From Prostheceraeus crozeri (Eukaryota > Platyhelminthes > Polycladida > Euryleptidae), in NCBI GenBank assembly GCA_907163375.1, contig CAJQUW010001819.1, positions 186,001 through 250,000 on the forward strand: a stretch of 64,000 bases of DNA, in the 5' to 3' direction. Position numbers and translations under genes: made by a program. This document shows positions 37,133 to 46,792 of the stretch, in pieces. The first letter of the stretch is position 1, and the number at the start of each line of letters is the position of its first letter. A model generated the notes under the pieces. That model did not search any database and was not told where the DNA came from. It worked only from the letters and a program-made list of their open reading frames with translations.

Positions 37133-38320
37133 TTAGAAAGACACATTTATACTGAAATCAAAATCAATTTGATCAATGGATGTATGAAAGCAATTACATA
37201 ATTTAGTCTTTGGTTTAGGCGGGTCTAGAAGGCTGCTAAGCATCACTTCTTGCTCCGGTCCTTTTCTTTATGCTTCAACAGCATTGCTTCGATGCCCAGT
37301 TCTTGATTTTATTAACTGCTCGTCTACATTTTCTCGGAATAGCCTTGTCGCACATGTTACTTTGCCAGAATGTGCCGTGATGTATCCTTTGATATCGGCT
37401 ATGGATGCGGCCTCCGGCAACAATTTTCTGATGGAATTGACTCCAACGGGATAAGTGGCGAATCTGGGCTGGTCTGGGATAATGTTTCGTAGTGGTCGAC
37501 GTTAAAATGCTCCCGTAAAAACACCCATGCTTCGAAGCCGGCTCACGTAAAGTTTCAATATCTTATATACCGATCGATTGTTATCGCTATCGTATTGTCG
37601 AACACGTATCTTGCGATCGCGGATTCCACCGGAAAAGACTTTGTTGCCGCGACCCGTGTACTCAACAAATTTCCCATGGTCGTCTTCTGAAAACGTGAAT
37701 TGCTCCAGTTGCATCTGGCGATGCTCGTCGCACGCTCTGAGCCCGAAAACTTTACAGTTGTAGAAGTAAACGGCCCGCAATAGTCCATTTCCATCATGTA
37801 AGGAAAATGCATTGGTATCCCATAGTTTCGCCTCACTATCCTCTGATATCGGATCAGCTCTCTTGTGATGGGATCCGATGCCCCGAGAAGTGAGATTTCT
37901 CATGCAGGCATCTAAAGCACGGACAAATTGCACAAAATTGAAATCCTCCTTATCCATTATATTGCAGTCGGGTCTTTCTTCTCGGATAAATCGGGCCAAT
38001 CCGCAAACAATATTGCAAATAGTATTGGGAGGATACTCGGTTCCATCCTGCCGTCGGATCTCGAATATAAAATGTTTCAAGGCTCTTGAAATGTCAGCCT
38101 TTGGAGCCGTCCACAAATCTGTTAGTTGGGGAACCAAGTAATCATTTTCTTGTGTTGTGGAAGATTGTTGGTTTCTCCAAGTGGCCCAATCTTCATATAA
38201 CTTTCTGCACCAGGAACTATTTCTAACGGTGTTCTTTGACCGTGAACATGAAACAACGCGATCAATGTCCTGAGACGACGCAATGGAAAATCGACTAGCG
38301 TCAAAGCTGTGGTCTGCCAT
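37133..38320 (-). pseudogene. Crypton-type tyrosine recombinase (DUF3504-like), two in-frame TAA codons
   Basis: The frame runs 396 codons from ATG 38320. Residues 1-272 read cleanly: RKLYEDWATWRNQ, the N-terminal core with RALKHFIFEIRRQDGTEYPP, then KLWDTNAFSLHDGNGLLRAV and FYNCKVFGLRACDEHR (catalytic Arg box I). A TAA at 37502-37504 follows FTGAF, where the family has F-Y-(R)-P-L. The frame continues RRPLRNIIPDQPRFATYPVG, AHSGKVTCATRLF (box II, HxxR now HxxK) and KSRTGHRSNAVEA, then TAA at 37268-37270 exactly where the catalytic Tyr (A-Y-K/R) belongs. Related domesticated proteins include KIAA1958, ZMYM and QRICH1. As read, the enzyme lacks its nucleophile. Confidence 0.75.
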
Positions 38321-39116
38321 TGTGATCAGATGTGCAAAATTCAGTGGGTAAAATTCAGAAATCCTATTTATATATTAGTGATGAGAATTATTAACAAGTC
38401 AATAATTAAAGAATAGATTTCATATCAAATACAATCAGCAACTGCTTTATCAAAAGAAGACACTTATGAAAGAGTAACAATACAACGCTATGAATTTGTA
38501 TGGGCATTCATTCTGTCTATTCCCTTATTCCAACGCAACTAGGTGTGAAAGTCTTGACTGGCAACAGAATCTATTGTGTTCGCTGTTGTACAAAGAGATT
38601 ATCAGCTATGTTATAAAGAAACGCTATCTTAGCGTATCTGGATAACAGAACAAGTTGAAATTACGGTTACATTCACAATGTGCAATTACGAGCCATAGCA
38701 ATCTTGGGTCAGATAATCAACAGATCAATCTATGCAGCGGGCAGTGTTATTCTACTATAGCGCTAGAAAACGCTATCTTAGCGCTGTCATAGGGTTCGAA
38801 GTTAGAATAGCGTCACAAAATTGTGTTGAGACAGAGCCTTTCATACAAACTTCAGCGTGTGCAAAATGTGGAAATACCTTGTAGACAGTCTGACGCTATC
38901 TCTGTTTCATACAACTTACACAAGCTGTGAGGAGCTCGAACGCTATCTAAGAAAGCGATATCTATGGTATGTCTTTATTCAGCAGTTGAAACAAGTGAAA
39001 TTGCATCAACTGCACTTACATGAGGACGCAATGCAAGTGATTCATAGAAGATAGAACTTCATGTTGATGTAACTGAAACTACTACAGTTAATGCATATGC
39101 ATGGCCAGAGTGTAAC
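38321..39116. other. Spacer with repeated AACGCTATCTTAGCG words
   Basis: AACGCTATCTTAGCG occurs at 38620-38634 and 38769-38783, a partial copy at 38939-38948, and the same word at 36784-36798 on the far side of the recombinase. It contains the inverted pair CGCTA...TAGCG. These could be recombinase sites, element ends or a simple interspersed repeat. No gene seen. Confidence 0.5.
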
Positions 39117-39122
39117 AATTGT

Positions 39123-40170
39123 AGTAGTAAGCACATTCCAAATTCAATTCCAAAATGTGAAATGCTGAGTCATCAGGCTGACTCAGCCCCCCCCCCTCTG
39201 GAAGGAAGGTGAGGGAGAGGGCCAAGGATGTGCTGGGAGGAATGGGTCCGACAGGAAGAAACTGTTCCCTCCCCCCCTCTGGCAGGAAGGTGAGGGAGAG
39301 CGCCAAGGATGTGCTGGGAGGAATGGGTCCGTGAGGAGAAGACTGTTCCCTCCCCCCTCTGGCGTGAAGGAAGGAAGGAAGGAGGAGTGATGAGGCAAGG
39401 GGTGGAATCTCGGAAGGATAGAGTGAGAAAAGGGGGTTTTTTGGATGTTTTGGGATGAGAAAGTCCATTTTTCGGACAGAAGGAGACCTCGGATGGCAAA
39501 ATGGAGTGCAGATTCGGACTCTACGTGAAATTTTGGGTTAGGAAGGATGTTTCCAGCGACATTGGAGAGAAAAAGTTTTGAGGACGTCCCCCCCCCCTCC
39601 TGCCAAACTTCCAACTTTGGTGTAAGAGATCGTAGAAAGTCGTGCAATAGCTCATTTGAAAGCTAAGAGTGAGACAAATGCATTGGAAAGCTCAGTTTGG
39701 ACTAATTTTCTTGGGTATAGGGAGGAAAATGGCAGGAAACCGTCAGAGTTGGAAAAAGTCAGGTTTTGGAGGTTTTGGGATGAGAAAGTGGTTTTTCGGG
39801 CAGAAGGAGACCTCGGAAGGGAAAACGGAGTGCAAATTCGGACGTTTTGGTCAATGTTGGGTCTAGGAACTTCTTCCCAACTCAATCGGAGAAAAAAAGT
39901 TTTGACCCCCTCCCCCTCGGCAACGATCTTCCAACTTTGGTTGTACACATCGTACAAAGTCGTGCAATAGCTCATTTGAAAGCTGGGAGTGAGACAAATT
40001 CAGTGGAAAACATGGCTTGTTCCTACCTGCCTTCGTTTAGAGGTGAGACGTTATTGAAAATTTGGGACCTTGGCGAAAAACGACAGAGTTAGAATGTTTA
40101 TGAAAATCGCTCTAGCGGGTGAAGCAAGCCTCGGACGGGAAAACAGAGACCAAATTTGGCATCAGCGTGT
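39123..40170. repeat. Polinton left terminal inverted repeat
   Basis: About 1.05 kb, the reverse complement of the right end. It contains 2-3 diverged tandem units of about 300 bp, each with GTCGTGCAATAGCTCATTTG, GAGTGAGACAAAT and GGATGAGAAAGT..TTTTTCGG, separated by C runs (39187-39196, 39587-39597). The open frames over this stretch, on both strands, are by-products of the repeats and not genes. Confidence 0.85.
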
Positions 40171-40224
40171 CATGTTGCATCTGAATGTCATTTATGCTAT
40201 GTCTCCGAAGTGAAAGGAAGAAAG

Positions 40225-40647
40225 ATGACAGAAGCAGTAAAGTTTACGAATGAATTTTGTTCACTACGTTTTCATCGACAAAGTCTTCGTGGTGTGATTA
40301 GGGATTACATCATCTCCTTTCATCATGAAAAGGCAGACTTAGAATTTGCTATCGCTAAAGGTTACTTCGTTTTCCAACAGCTCATGGACAGTTTGATGAA
40401 TAAAGATGTGAAAGGACGATTAGTTGCAGAGATTGAATTTGAGAAAGTGACTGATGAACATGCAGGTGAACGTGTAGTGTTTCATTTTGCATCCTATTCT
40501 ACAGAGACGATACATGATCAAAACGATTTCTATCAGCGACACATGGCAAAAATTGCATCTCGACTACATTCATTTCATGAGCATGGATCCAACTTGCTCT
40601 TATGTCGCATAAAACACATTCATATTCAACTCAATGTGTTAAACTAG
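40225..40647 (+). CDS. Stand-alone paralog 1 of the PolB N-terminal domain
   Basis: About 140 residues. I start it at ATG 40225 (MTEAVKF...) rather than the upstream in-frame ATG at 40156, because paralog 3 starts at the matching place. Key segments: CSLRFHRQSLRGVIRDYIIS, DVKGRLVAEIEFEKV, FHFASYSTETIH, NDFYQRHMAKIASRL and HEHGSNLLLCRIKHIHIQL. They line up with paralog 2 (split by piggyBac), paralog 3 (54132-54584) and a region of the polymerase around 51.8-52.2 kb (LRLSKFSLERLVRDYQLE ... IRIASCAADLIGDVNEWVER). No catalytic motif visible. Role unknown; a DNA-binding or priming partner of the polymerase is only a guess. First gene inside the left TIR. Confidence 0.7.
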   Translation: MTEAVKFTNEFCSLRFHRQSLRGVIRDYIISFHHEKADLEFAIAKGYFVFQQLMDSLMNKDVKGRLVAEIEFEKVTDEHAGERVVFHFASYSTETIHDQNDFYQRHMAKIASRLHSFHEHGSNLLLCRIKHIHIQLNVLN

Positions 40648-40746
40648 ATTCGACTACAAGATTTGGGAAAAGCATTCATGAGTCAGACGTCCGCGTGCCT
40701 CCTTTTCCCTGCCGCAACGAAGTCAGGGGAGAAACGGAGGTCTCTG

Positions 40747-40792
40747 ATTGGCTCACATAGTGTCAAATGTGGATTCGCAGGAGATTATAAAA
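40747..40792 (+). promoter_or_regulatory. Promoter: inverted CCAAT and TATA box
   Basis: ATTGG at 40747-40751 and TATAAAA at 40786-40792 precede a probable transcription start near 40817. A donor-like ACAAGTGAGT with GT at 40912 and an acceptor TTCTTTCGTTGCAG ending 41268 would splice the leader to the next gene. Confidence 0.55.
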
Positions 40793-40920
40793 GCAGACGT
40801 CTCCCCATTTTCTCTTCATTTCATTCTCTTGACTTGGAAAGCGTGTGTGACTTGCTGAAGCCATTCTCCCCTCTCAACTTTGTCTGATCAATCCTGTTTG
40901 CCAATTTACAAGTGAGTGTC

Positions 40921-41151
40921 ATGACTGTCTGGCCTAAACCTTACCAGCATTTTAGAAGAGAGACGCAGGAGAGTGTGTGGTCGATGATTGTACAAGCTTA
41001 TTTTGTTGAACCATCACCGCCACCGCCTCCACCACCTAGACGCTTTACCTTTAAGTCTTTTAGGGAATTGAAACTCAATTCGGGTCCTTAGCCCAAGACA
41101 TTTAATTTACTGGACGATGACGAAGACTTAGACTTTGGTGACAATCTTTAA
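40921..41151 (+). CDS. Small proline-rich, acidic-tailed ORF with an in-frame TAG
   Basis: A 56-codon frame from ATG 40921 (MTVWPKPYQHFRRETQES...) contains a run of seven prolines (VEPSPPPPPPPRRFTFKSF). It ends at TAG 41089-41091. The same frame then gives an acidic stretch (LLDDDEDLDFGDNL) before TAA at 41149-41151. The coherent proline-rich, basic, then acidic order on both sides of the TAG suggests one former protein of about 76 residues. It lies inside the predicted intron of the following gene, so it may also be chance. No family recognised. Confidence 0.35.
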
Positions 41152-41274
41152 ATCCTGTGAACGCTCCAAAAGGTCCTCTTAAGGGGCACCTCATATGTCA
41201 CTGCTAAGCTAACAATTTTCTTTTCTCTGATGATCATGAATGTACTTAGTGGTATTCTTTCGTTGCAGACTGCC

Positions 41275-41958
41275 ATGGCCATGAATCCTACTCCAACTGC
41301 TGCATCACTGTATCCTCAACATCTCGAGCTGTGGAATCCGAAAATTGAAAAGGTAATTCACGGCTATCCTACCTACAAACAACAAGTGCGTTACAACGGT
41401 GTTCGACTCTATCTTCAAACGCCGGCGGTATACTTACAAAAAGTGGATACGCAAGTAAATCGTTGCGGTCAAAACCTGAGTATTCCTATTGATAATTGGT
41501 TGCGTCAGCAGCTTGACATTTTAGAAGACGTTGTGAGGCAAAAGGCTCTTATTCCTACTGAACTATTACAGTTGTGGCCAGAAAAGAAAACTTCTTATTA
41601 TAAACCATTGTATCGCGGCACTCGCTGCTATATTTTACAAAACAAGTATTGTAAAGTCACTTCAGGAGTGACAGTTGAACAATCAGTTGAAACAGAATTG
41701 TCATCGTTAAGTGCAGGCTTTTATTCATTTCATATTGAGGTGCCTGCTGTTTATGTGGGACCTCATCAATCTGACGGGAATTTGATTTCTCTCAATTTGC
41801 GCATTGCTCAAATTCATCATCAACCTGAGTTAACAGGACTTGATCACATTGAGAAAGTCATTGATTCTTGTGTCAAAGAGTGTCAAGAACCTGCCACTAA
41901 ACCTAAACGTCGTCGCGCATCAAAGAAAGATGGTGCTACCACCAAAGAGAAATCTTAA
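41275..41958 (+). CDS. Unknown Polinton protein A (GFYSFHIEVPAVY family)
   Basis: Start chosen at ATG 41275, in strong context (GCCATGG) just after a predicted 3' splice site; the upstream in-frame ATG at 41230 lies in the intron. The product is 227 residues: a mid-part IPIDNWLRQQLDILEDVV, a C-terminal beta-rich segment AGFYSFHIEVPAVYVGPHQS, then DGNLISLNLRIAQI, and a basic tail (KPKRRRASKKDG). It is a diverged paralog of the gene at 45741-46345 (PLDYW..., GKGFYSIEIKIQTIYMGP...). No membrane span or signal peptide. A nucleic-acid-binding role, such as single-strand binding next to a DNA polymerase, would fit the basic tail but is not shown. Confidence 0.6.
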   Translation: MAMNPTPTAASLYPQHLELWNPKIEKVIHGYPTYKQQVRYNGVRLYLQTPAVYLQKVDTQVNRCGQNLSIPIDNWLRQQLDILEDVVRQKALIPTELLQLWPEKKTSYYKPLYRGTRCYILQNKYCKVTSGVTVEQSVETELSSLSAGFYSFHIEVPAVYVGPHQSDGNLISLNLRIAQIHHQPELTGLDHIEKVIDSCVKECQEPATKPKRRRASKKDGATTKEKS

Positions 41959-42109
41959 GTATTGTAATCAGTTAGTATGTAGTGAATGTGGAAAACGCGG
42001 CCTTGCGCGTTATGTTCAAATAAAACATTGTCATCATGTTGTATGTATATTTTGTTATGTAAAGAACCGACATCCTTGTAAAGTTTCTGCTCAATGTATT
42101 ATTTTGTAA
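41930..42109 (+). CDS. RING-like cysteine-rich mini-protein
   Basis: A 59-codon frame overlapping the end of the preceding gene by 29 bases in another frame. It has C-x2-C (VCSECGKRG), then HCHHVVCIFC giving C-x-H-x2-C-x2-C, then RHPCKVSAQC. This is close to a RING finger with an atypical last pair (C-x5-C instead of C-x2-C). It could be a separate ubiquitin-ligase-like protein or the former C-terminus of the upstream protein after a frameshift. Confidence 0.45.
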   Translation: MVLPPKRNLKYCNQLVCSECGKRGLARYVQIKHCHHVVCIFCYVKNRHPCKVSAQCIIL

Positions 42110-42464
42110 TGAAGTCTTTTTGATATTGTAGGTTGTCATCTTCATAGACAGTGAGGGAACACCCATGCAGGAAATGAGTGCTATTGCAATGAGAGAAAGT
42201 GATCAAACTGTTGTTAGTGTATATCATAGATTGCAAAACTCTCTTCACGCTGGCATTGTAGTCTCTATGACGTTTATGAACTGTATCTATATTATTGTCA
42301 ACAGCATGGGTCTATGTAAAACATGTTTTTGCTCCTTGTGAATGAATGATGATCATTTATGAAGTGTATTCTGTACTTGTGAATTTTATCTGGTATTGAA
42401 TAGACTTACAGTGGAACATGATTGTTATTTCTGTTTTATTCATAGTGGAAGTCATTGAAGCAAT
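42110..42464. other. Polinton internal spacer
   Basis: Spacer between the RING-like ORF and paralog 2. No frame or promoter stands out; the next gene probably starts at 42465 or 42489. Confidence 0.4.
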
Positions 42465-42582
42465 GTGAAATCTATAGTTACAACGTTTATGATGGCGCAT
42501 CGTACCTTAAGTAACCACATGTGTCATTTGACACTTGATCAACAAGGATTCGATGGATTTTTACAAGATTGGAAACTTACAT

Positions 42583-45088
42583 TTAACCCTTTCGATCCTA
42601 TGACGACACGTTGTCGTCACGCTTACATGCGCTATGACGACAGCGTGTCGTCATGAGAAATTTTGCTAACTGTTTAGGCGTGAAGTATTCCAGTTGCTTG
42701 TAAAACACGTTAGATGTTGTCTTTAGCGCATATTATGTGCAAACCAACTATATTTAATAGAATTAACCGCTGTAATGGTACATGTACATGTAGTAGGTTA
42801 CATGTACACGTACATCAAGTCTATTGAGGGCAAGTAATGCATTAGTTTCATGCTGCTGCGATCAGCTGTGTCTTGTGTTTCTGCTGTCTTTACATGATCT
42901 GATTGTCGGCAATACAACTCAGCGGTTGCAGTGCGATGTCACCTGCATTCAGTCGAGCCACACATGAAGCATATTCAAAGTATTGACTGATGGTGATTGT
43001 ATAATGACGTCCGGTAAAGATTGCGCGTGGCTGATTCGTTGTTAGATAGAGCAGCTAGCACGGTATATTGTCATTTGTCACAACTAATTTCTGATCATTC
43101 TTTCAATGGCAGCGGCACCATCAAGTAGTACCAGGCACTCAACACGCCGAGTGCAGCCAGTCCGTCGCTATGGTTTTGATTCCGATAACAGTGAAGACGA
43201 TTCGGACAATGAAGATACGACTTTTGATCCTCCCCATATTACAGATGAGTCGTCTTCTGATACCGATTCTGATGGCAGTGAAGATCTAGAAGCAAGTGCC
43301 GAAGATGGGTGGACTATCATCGAGCCGACAGATGTCAGTGATGCAACTAACTTTGTGTTTCTTGGAGAGTGGGGCTGGACAGATACGGAGATTGACAGTA
43401 TCGAATTTACTGTGAGAGATTACATAATCAAATTTCTACCAGACAATTTGTTTGAAACCCTCACAAAATGGGTGAATGACCGTGTCCTTATTGAAAATCT
43501 TCGAATGATGGAGGAAGAGCAAGAAGAAATGCACTGGAAAAATTTTACTATTTTAGAAATGAAGACATTTGTTGGTATTACTCTTCTAATGGGCATCATC
43601 GTAAAGAAACCCACAATCAGATCTTACTGGCAAACCGAAGAAATGATGACAACTCCCTTCTTTTTGCAACCAAAGTGTCTGAGTCGTGACAGATACATCG
43701 CTATTCTGAGATTCCTGAGATTCTCGGATCCATTTGCGGTGGACCCATCCAAGAAGGAAAGCAGACTCAGTGGTTTCTTCTCTATTGTGAATGATCTTTG
43801 TTCTCAGTACCGACCACTTCAATCTCTGAGTTTGGATCAAAGTCTTGTATTATTCAAGGGAAGGCTTTCAATCAAGATGTTTATTCGGACGAAAAGATCC
43901 AGGTTTGGTGTGAAGTTATTCATTCTTGCAGATAGTACGGGATACATGATTTATTCTCAAATCTATGTTGGCAAGGATACCTGTTATGAAACCGGTGAGC
44001 CTGGTACTGAGGCGCTTTCGAATAGTGAAAAGATAGTCGTTCGATTACTTTCAAAGGCTGACATGCTTGACAGGGGATACGTCCTGAATATAGACAATTG
44101 GTTTACAAGCTTGCGGCTGATAGAGTACCTTCTTTCGAGAAATACGGGTGTTCGTGGAACAGTCAGACCGCAAAGAGGAATTCCAAAAATTCTTATTCAA
44201 AAGAAACTGCAACCTGTGTCATCGGCATTCGCTGAAAAGGACCGAATAGTAGCGGTAAAATTCTGTGACAGAAAGGATGTTTATCTGATGCCCACGTGTG
44301 ACAACGCTTCTCTGGTGCAAAAAGAAAGGATTTCCAAGGGCAATGTTCGAACCAATGTTCTCAAGCCATCAATTGTCGAGAATTACAATCAAGAAGAGGG
44401 AGGGATAGATCTCACAGACCAAGTTATTCGTCAATACAACTGCGCTCGCAAATCGCATGCCTGGTACAAGAAGATCGGCCTGAATTGCATTCTTCGGCTA
44501 CTTTTCAATTCATGGGCTGTATACAGAAAAGAGAAAGAAAGCAACGTGAGTTTCTTTGACTTCCTAAGGGATGCCATACGAGTCTTGACAGATTTGCAAT
44601 AAACACCAAAGGGAGCCAGAAGAAAAAGACGACCATCAGAGGAACAGCGCACGACTACACATGTGCAAAAAAGAATCCCATCCACAACTGGCAAGAAAAA
44701 TCCATTGAAGCGTTGCCGTGTCTGTTTCAGCAACGGAATCAGAAGAGAATCACGATACATCTGTGATTCGTGCCCTGACAAGCCTGGGCTTTGCCTTGGT
44801 GACTGTTTCAATAAGTTTAAACATGACTAATGTCCCACCAAGTGAAAATTTAATGATTTTTGTATTTTTTAAAAAATATAAATGTTTTGGATAATTTCGA
44901 CTGTTTTTGCATGTTTTCCGATGTTATGGGACTATTCGATCTATTTGGCATCTTATTTAGTGTTGGTTGTGGTCAGGACAACACTTTTTGGTCGAGTAAA
45001 CAGCATTTGAAAAATCCCGAAATTTTAGGATTTTTACAGGCAGCTACGGGAGGAAGCCATAGATGCGAAACAGGATCGAAAGGGTTAA
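42583..45088 (+). mobile_element. piggyBac element 2, near-intact, nested in the Polinton
   Basis: TTAA at 42583-42586 and 45085-45088. Inverted ends are CCCTTTCGATCCTATG (left) and CCCTTTCGATCCTGTT (right, read in reverse), 13 bp identical. Two palindromes just inside the left end (TGACGACACGTTGTCGTCA, then ATGACGACAGCGTGTCGTCA) look like transposase binding sites. 2.5 kb long, full length for the class. Confidence 0.9.
43106..44829 (+). pseudogene. piggyBac transposase, full length but for one in-frame stop
   Basis: A 498-codon frame, then a single TAA (44600-44602), then about 75 more in-frame codons to TAA at 44827-44829. N-terminal acidic region (DSDNSEDDSDNEDTTFDPPH). DDE_Tnp_1_7 core: SLDQSLVLFKGR (first Asp), RGYVLNIDNWFTSLRL (second) and EEGGIDLTDQVIRQYNCAR (third). 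After the TAA lies the C-terminal zinc finger region RCRVCFSNGIRRESRYICDS, then CPDKPGLCLGDCF. All catalytic acids are present. Loss of the cysteine-rich tail may reduce activity. Start at ATG 43106 (TCAATGGC). One of the youngest insertions in the window. Confidence 0.9.
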
Positions 45089-45688
45089 AATGAAGATGAA
45101 TGATATGAAAGTAGTGCTCACTGAAAGCCTTCCTCTCTTCAAAAGATTGATAGAGAGTTTACAACCTCAAGATGTAAAGGGTAGACTCGTTGCTTATATA
45201 CAGTTGAAAGATTTACAAAAACCACTTCGTTTTGGATCTTATTGCACAGAATGGATTACTCTTAGTGATCAATTTTATGGTCGTCATATGGAGAAAATTA
45301 TGGAGAGAATAGAAGAGACGTTGGAAGGAAATGCATACGTTGTTAAACATATCACGATTCAACTGACTGTGTTTACATCCACGACTTTGTTTGATCGTCG
45401 ACACATTGTGTAGATGCAATAAAGTTTTCTTTTCACTGAGTATTTTGTAATGGTGTATAGAGCAACATGAGTCATTGCGCTTTGTTAGATAAATGAATGC
45501 GTCTTTGTTCGAGAAAAGGGGCGTGTCGCAACATGAGTCATTGCGCTTTGTGCATTACTATCAGGCTCTTTGTTAGATAAATGAAATTGACCCACGCAGT
45601 CAAAAGTTCACGTGTGATAACTCTGTCACATGACAAAGACAGGAAAAACGAGAAAAGGGAAACGCATGTGAGTGGAGCTAGGTCTGCT

Positions 45689-45695
45689 TATAAAA
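45689..45695 (+). promoter_or_regulatory. TATA box for the protein-A paralog
   Basis: TATAAAA, only 16 bases before ATG 45711. A normal start site about 30 bases downstream would exclude that ATG and favour the next in-frame one at 45741. Confidence 0.5.
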
Positions 45696-45740
45696 CGAAC
45701 GACTGAGCGCATGGCAATCATTTCCGTCCTTGCGCTAACC

Positions 45741-46345
45741 ATGCAGTTGCTCGGAGCCATCAACTCCTCTGCTCTCGCACTGGGTACACTGAACTCCCTT
45801 ACTTTAGCATCGGGTAAAAATGCTTTCAATCAAAAGATAACTCATCATGGAGAAGCCGTAACCATAAAAACTCCAAGTCAACGGATAGATTATCTAAAGA
45901 TTATGTCAACAAAGTATGGACTGGCCGTGTGTGTGCCGTTAGACTATTGGACACGTTACAATTCAATACTCTTGAAACATTCCTGAAAGAAAATCTCACC
46001 ATTCCCAAAGAAATTGTTCGACACAATGGGAAGCGGCCACAAGTTCCCATCATGGAAAGACGATACATGTATGTGCATATGGATAGACACTGTCTCATCA
46101 TCCATGAAAATGAGGGCAGCGAATTCGACTTACTCAATTGCAAACCACTCCCCATTTTGGGAAAAGGATTCTACTCCATCGAAATTAAAATTCAAACCAT
46201 CTACATGGGTCCGCGCAGGGACGGAAGGTTGTTGACGTTGAATCCTTATCTTGTCTCCATCACCTTTAAAAATGATGTCCATGTTGATGATGATCACTAC
46301 AGTAACACTCTCCACACACTGAGAACGCACCATCGGTCTTTGTGA
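45741..46345 (+). pseudogene. Unknown Polinton protein A2 (paralog of 41275-41958), frameshifted
   Basis: The first frame (to 45986) has SQRIDYLKIMSTKYGLAVCV, then PLDYW. Between about 45947 and 45965 homology moves to the next frame (45929-46345): ETFLKENLTIPKEIVRHNGK, MERRYMYVHMDRHCLIIHEN and GKGFYSIEIKIQTIYMGPRR, then DGRLLTLNPYLVSI. The GFYS...YMGP...L.LN.....I pattern is shared with protein A. It lacks protein A's basic tail. Duplicate genes in one small element imply a dosage or subunit role; function unknown. Confidence 0.55.
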
Positions 46346-46381
46346 GACCACGGCCTAACGGCCACCGTATCAAGAAAGAAG

Positions 46382-46792
46382 ATGTACACTCACCATGCCA
46401 CACATGAACATGACTCTCCCTCTCCTTCTTTCTTAGGCATGCCCTTCTTCACTCAAGTTTTAATCATGTGGAAATTATCAGCATGGCTCCATGTATCATG
46501 GAAAAGTCAGTGTGTTACATTTCATGATACGAAACGTCAACTTCAGATAACTCTAGAACGCTTTCATCTACGAAGGTTACATCGCGCTATCCTATCCAAC
46601 TCTTGTCGTGTCATTAATGTAGGAGACGGCATTGTATTTATTCGCATTCAAGAGATGATTCTACATAATGATCACTACTACATTGTGATTCCAAAACCCT
46701 CATGGGAAAAGTATAAAAGGGAAGTTCACTCCACCCTCATGTCATTTGTGAGTCATGCTCCCCATCCGCATCATCAACGCCATGCGAAATGA
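46382..46792 (+). CDS. Unknown Polinton ORF upstream of the TBP-like gene
   Basis: 136 codons. A strong acceptor-like sequence (CTCCTTCTTTCTTAG ending 46435) lies inside, so the coding exon may begin there with the ATG at 46440 (MPFFTQVLIMWKLSAWLHVS). It has RQLQITLERFHLRRLHRAIL, then VGDGIVFIRIQEMIL and PKPSWEKYKREVHS. The stop overlaps the next start (ATGA at 46789-46792). No family recognised. It could be a diverged partner of the TBP-like protein. Confidence 0.4.
   Translation: MYTHHATHEHDSPSPSFLGMPFFTQVLIMWKLSAWLHVSWKSQCVTFHDTKRQLQITLERFHLRRLHRAILSNSCRVINVGDGIVFIRIQEMILHNDHYYIVIPKPSWEKYKREVHSTLMSFVSHAPHPHHQRHAK
46712..46718 (+). promoter_or_regulatory. TATA box of the TBP-like gene
   Basis: TATAAAA followed by GGG, 71 bases before ATG 46789 and inside the preceding ORF. 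A start near 46745 would give a short leader. Confidence 0.5.

Larger units (their letters stand above)
42465..45413 (+). pseudogene. Stand-alone paralog 2 of the PolB N-terminal domain, split by piggyBac
   Basis: The 5' piece (42465-42586) ends NHMCHLTLDQQGFDGFLQDW and the 3' piece (45085-45413) begins near MNDMKVVLTESLPLFKRLIE, then SLQPQDVKGRLVAYIQL, SYCTEWITLSDQFYGRHMEK and HITIQLTVF. They match the first and second parts of paralog 1. The pieces are in the same frame across the TTAA duplication, so excision would leave one open gene of about 150 residues. The start is either 42465 or the MM pair at 42489. AATAAA at 45419-45424 is a likely poly(A) signal. Confidence 0.7.

Noticed and set aside
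37268-37504. Alternative genetic code with TAA = Tyr
   Set aside because: Only the Crypton suggests it. Other genes here use TAA as an ordinary stop, and the pPolB and piggyBac stops do not fall at Tyr positions.
39088-40092. Several 65-154-codon ORFs on both strands at the left end of the Polinton
   Set aside because: They fall on the terminal inverted repeat, recur in the right TIR, overlap each other antisense and show no protein family.
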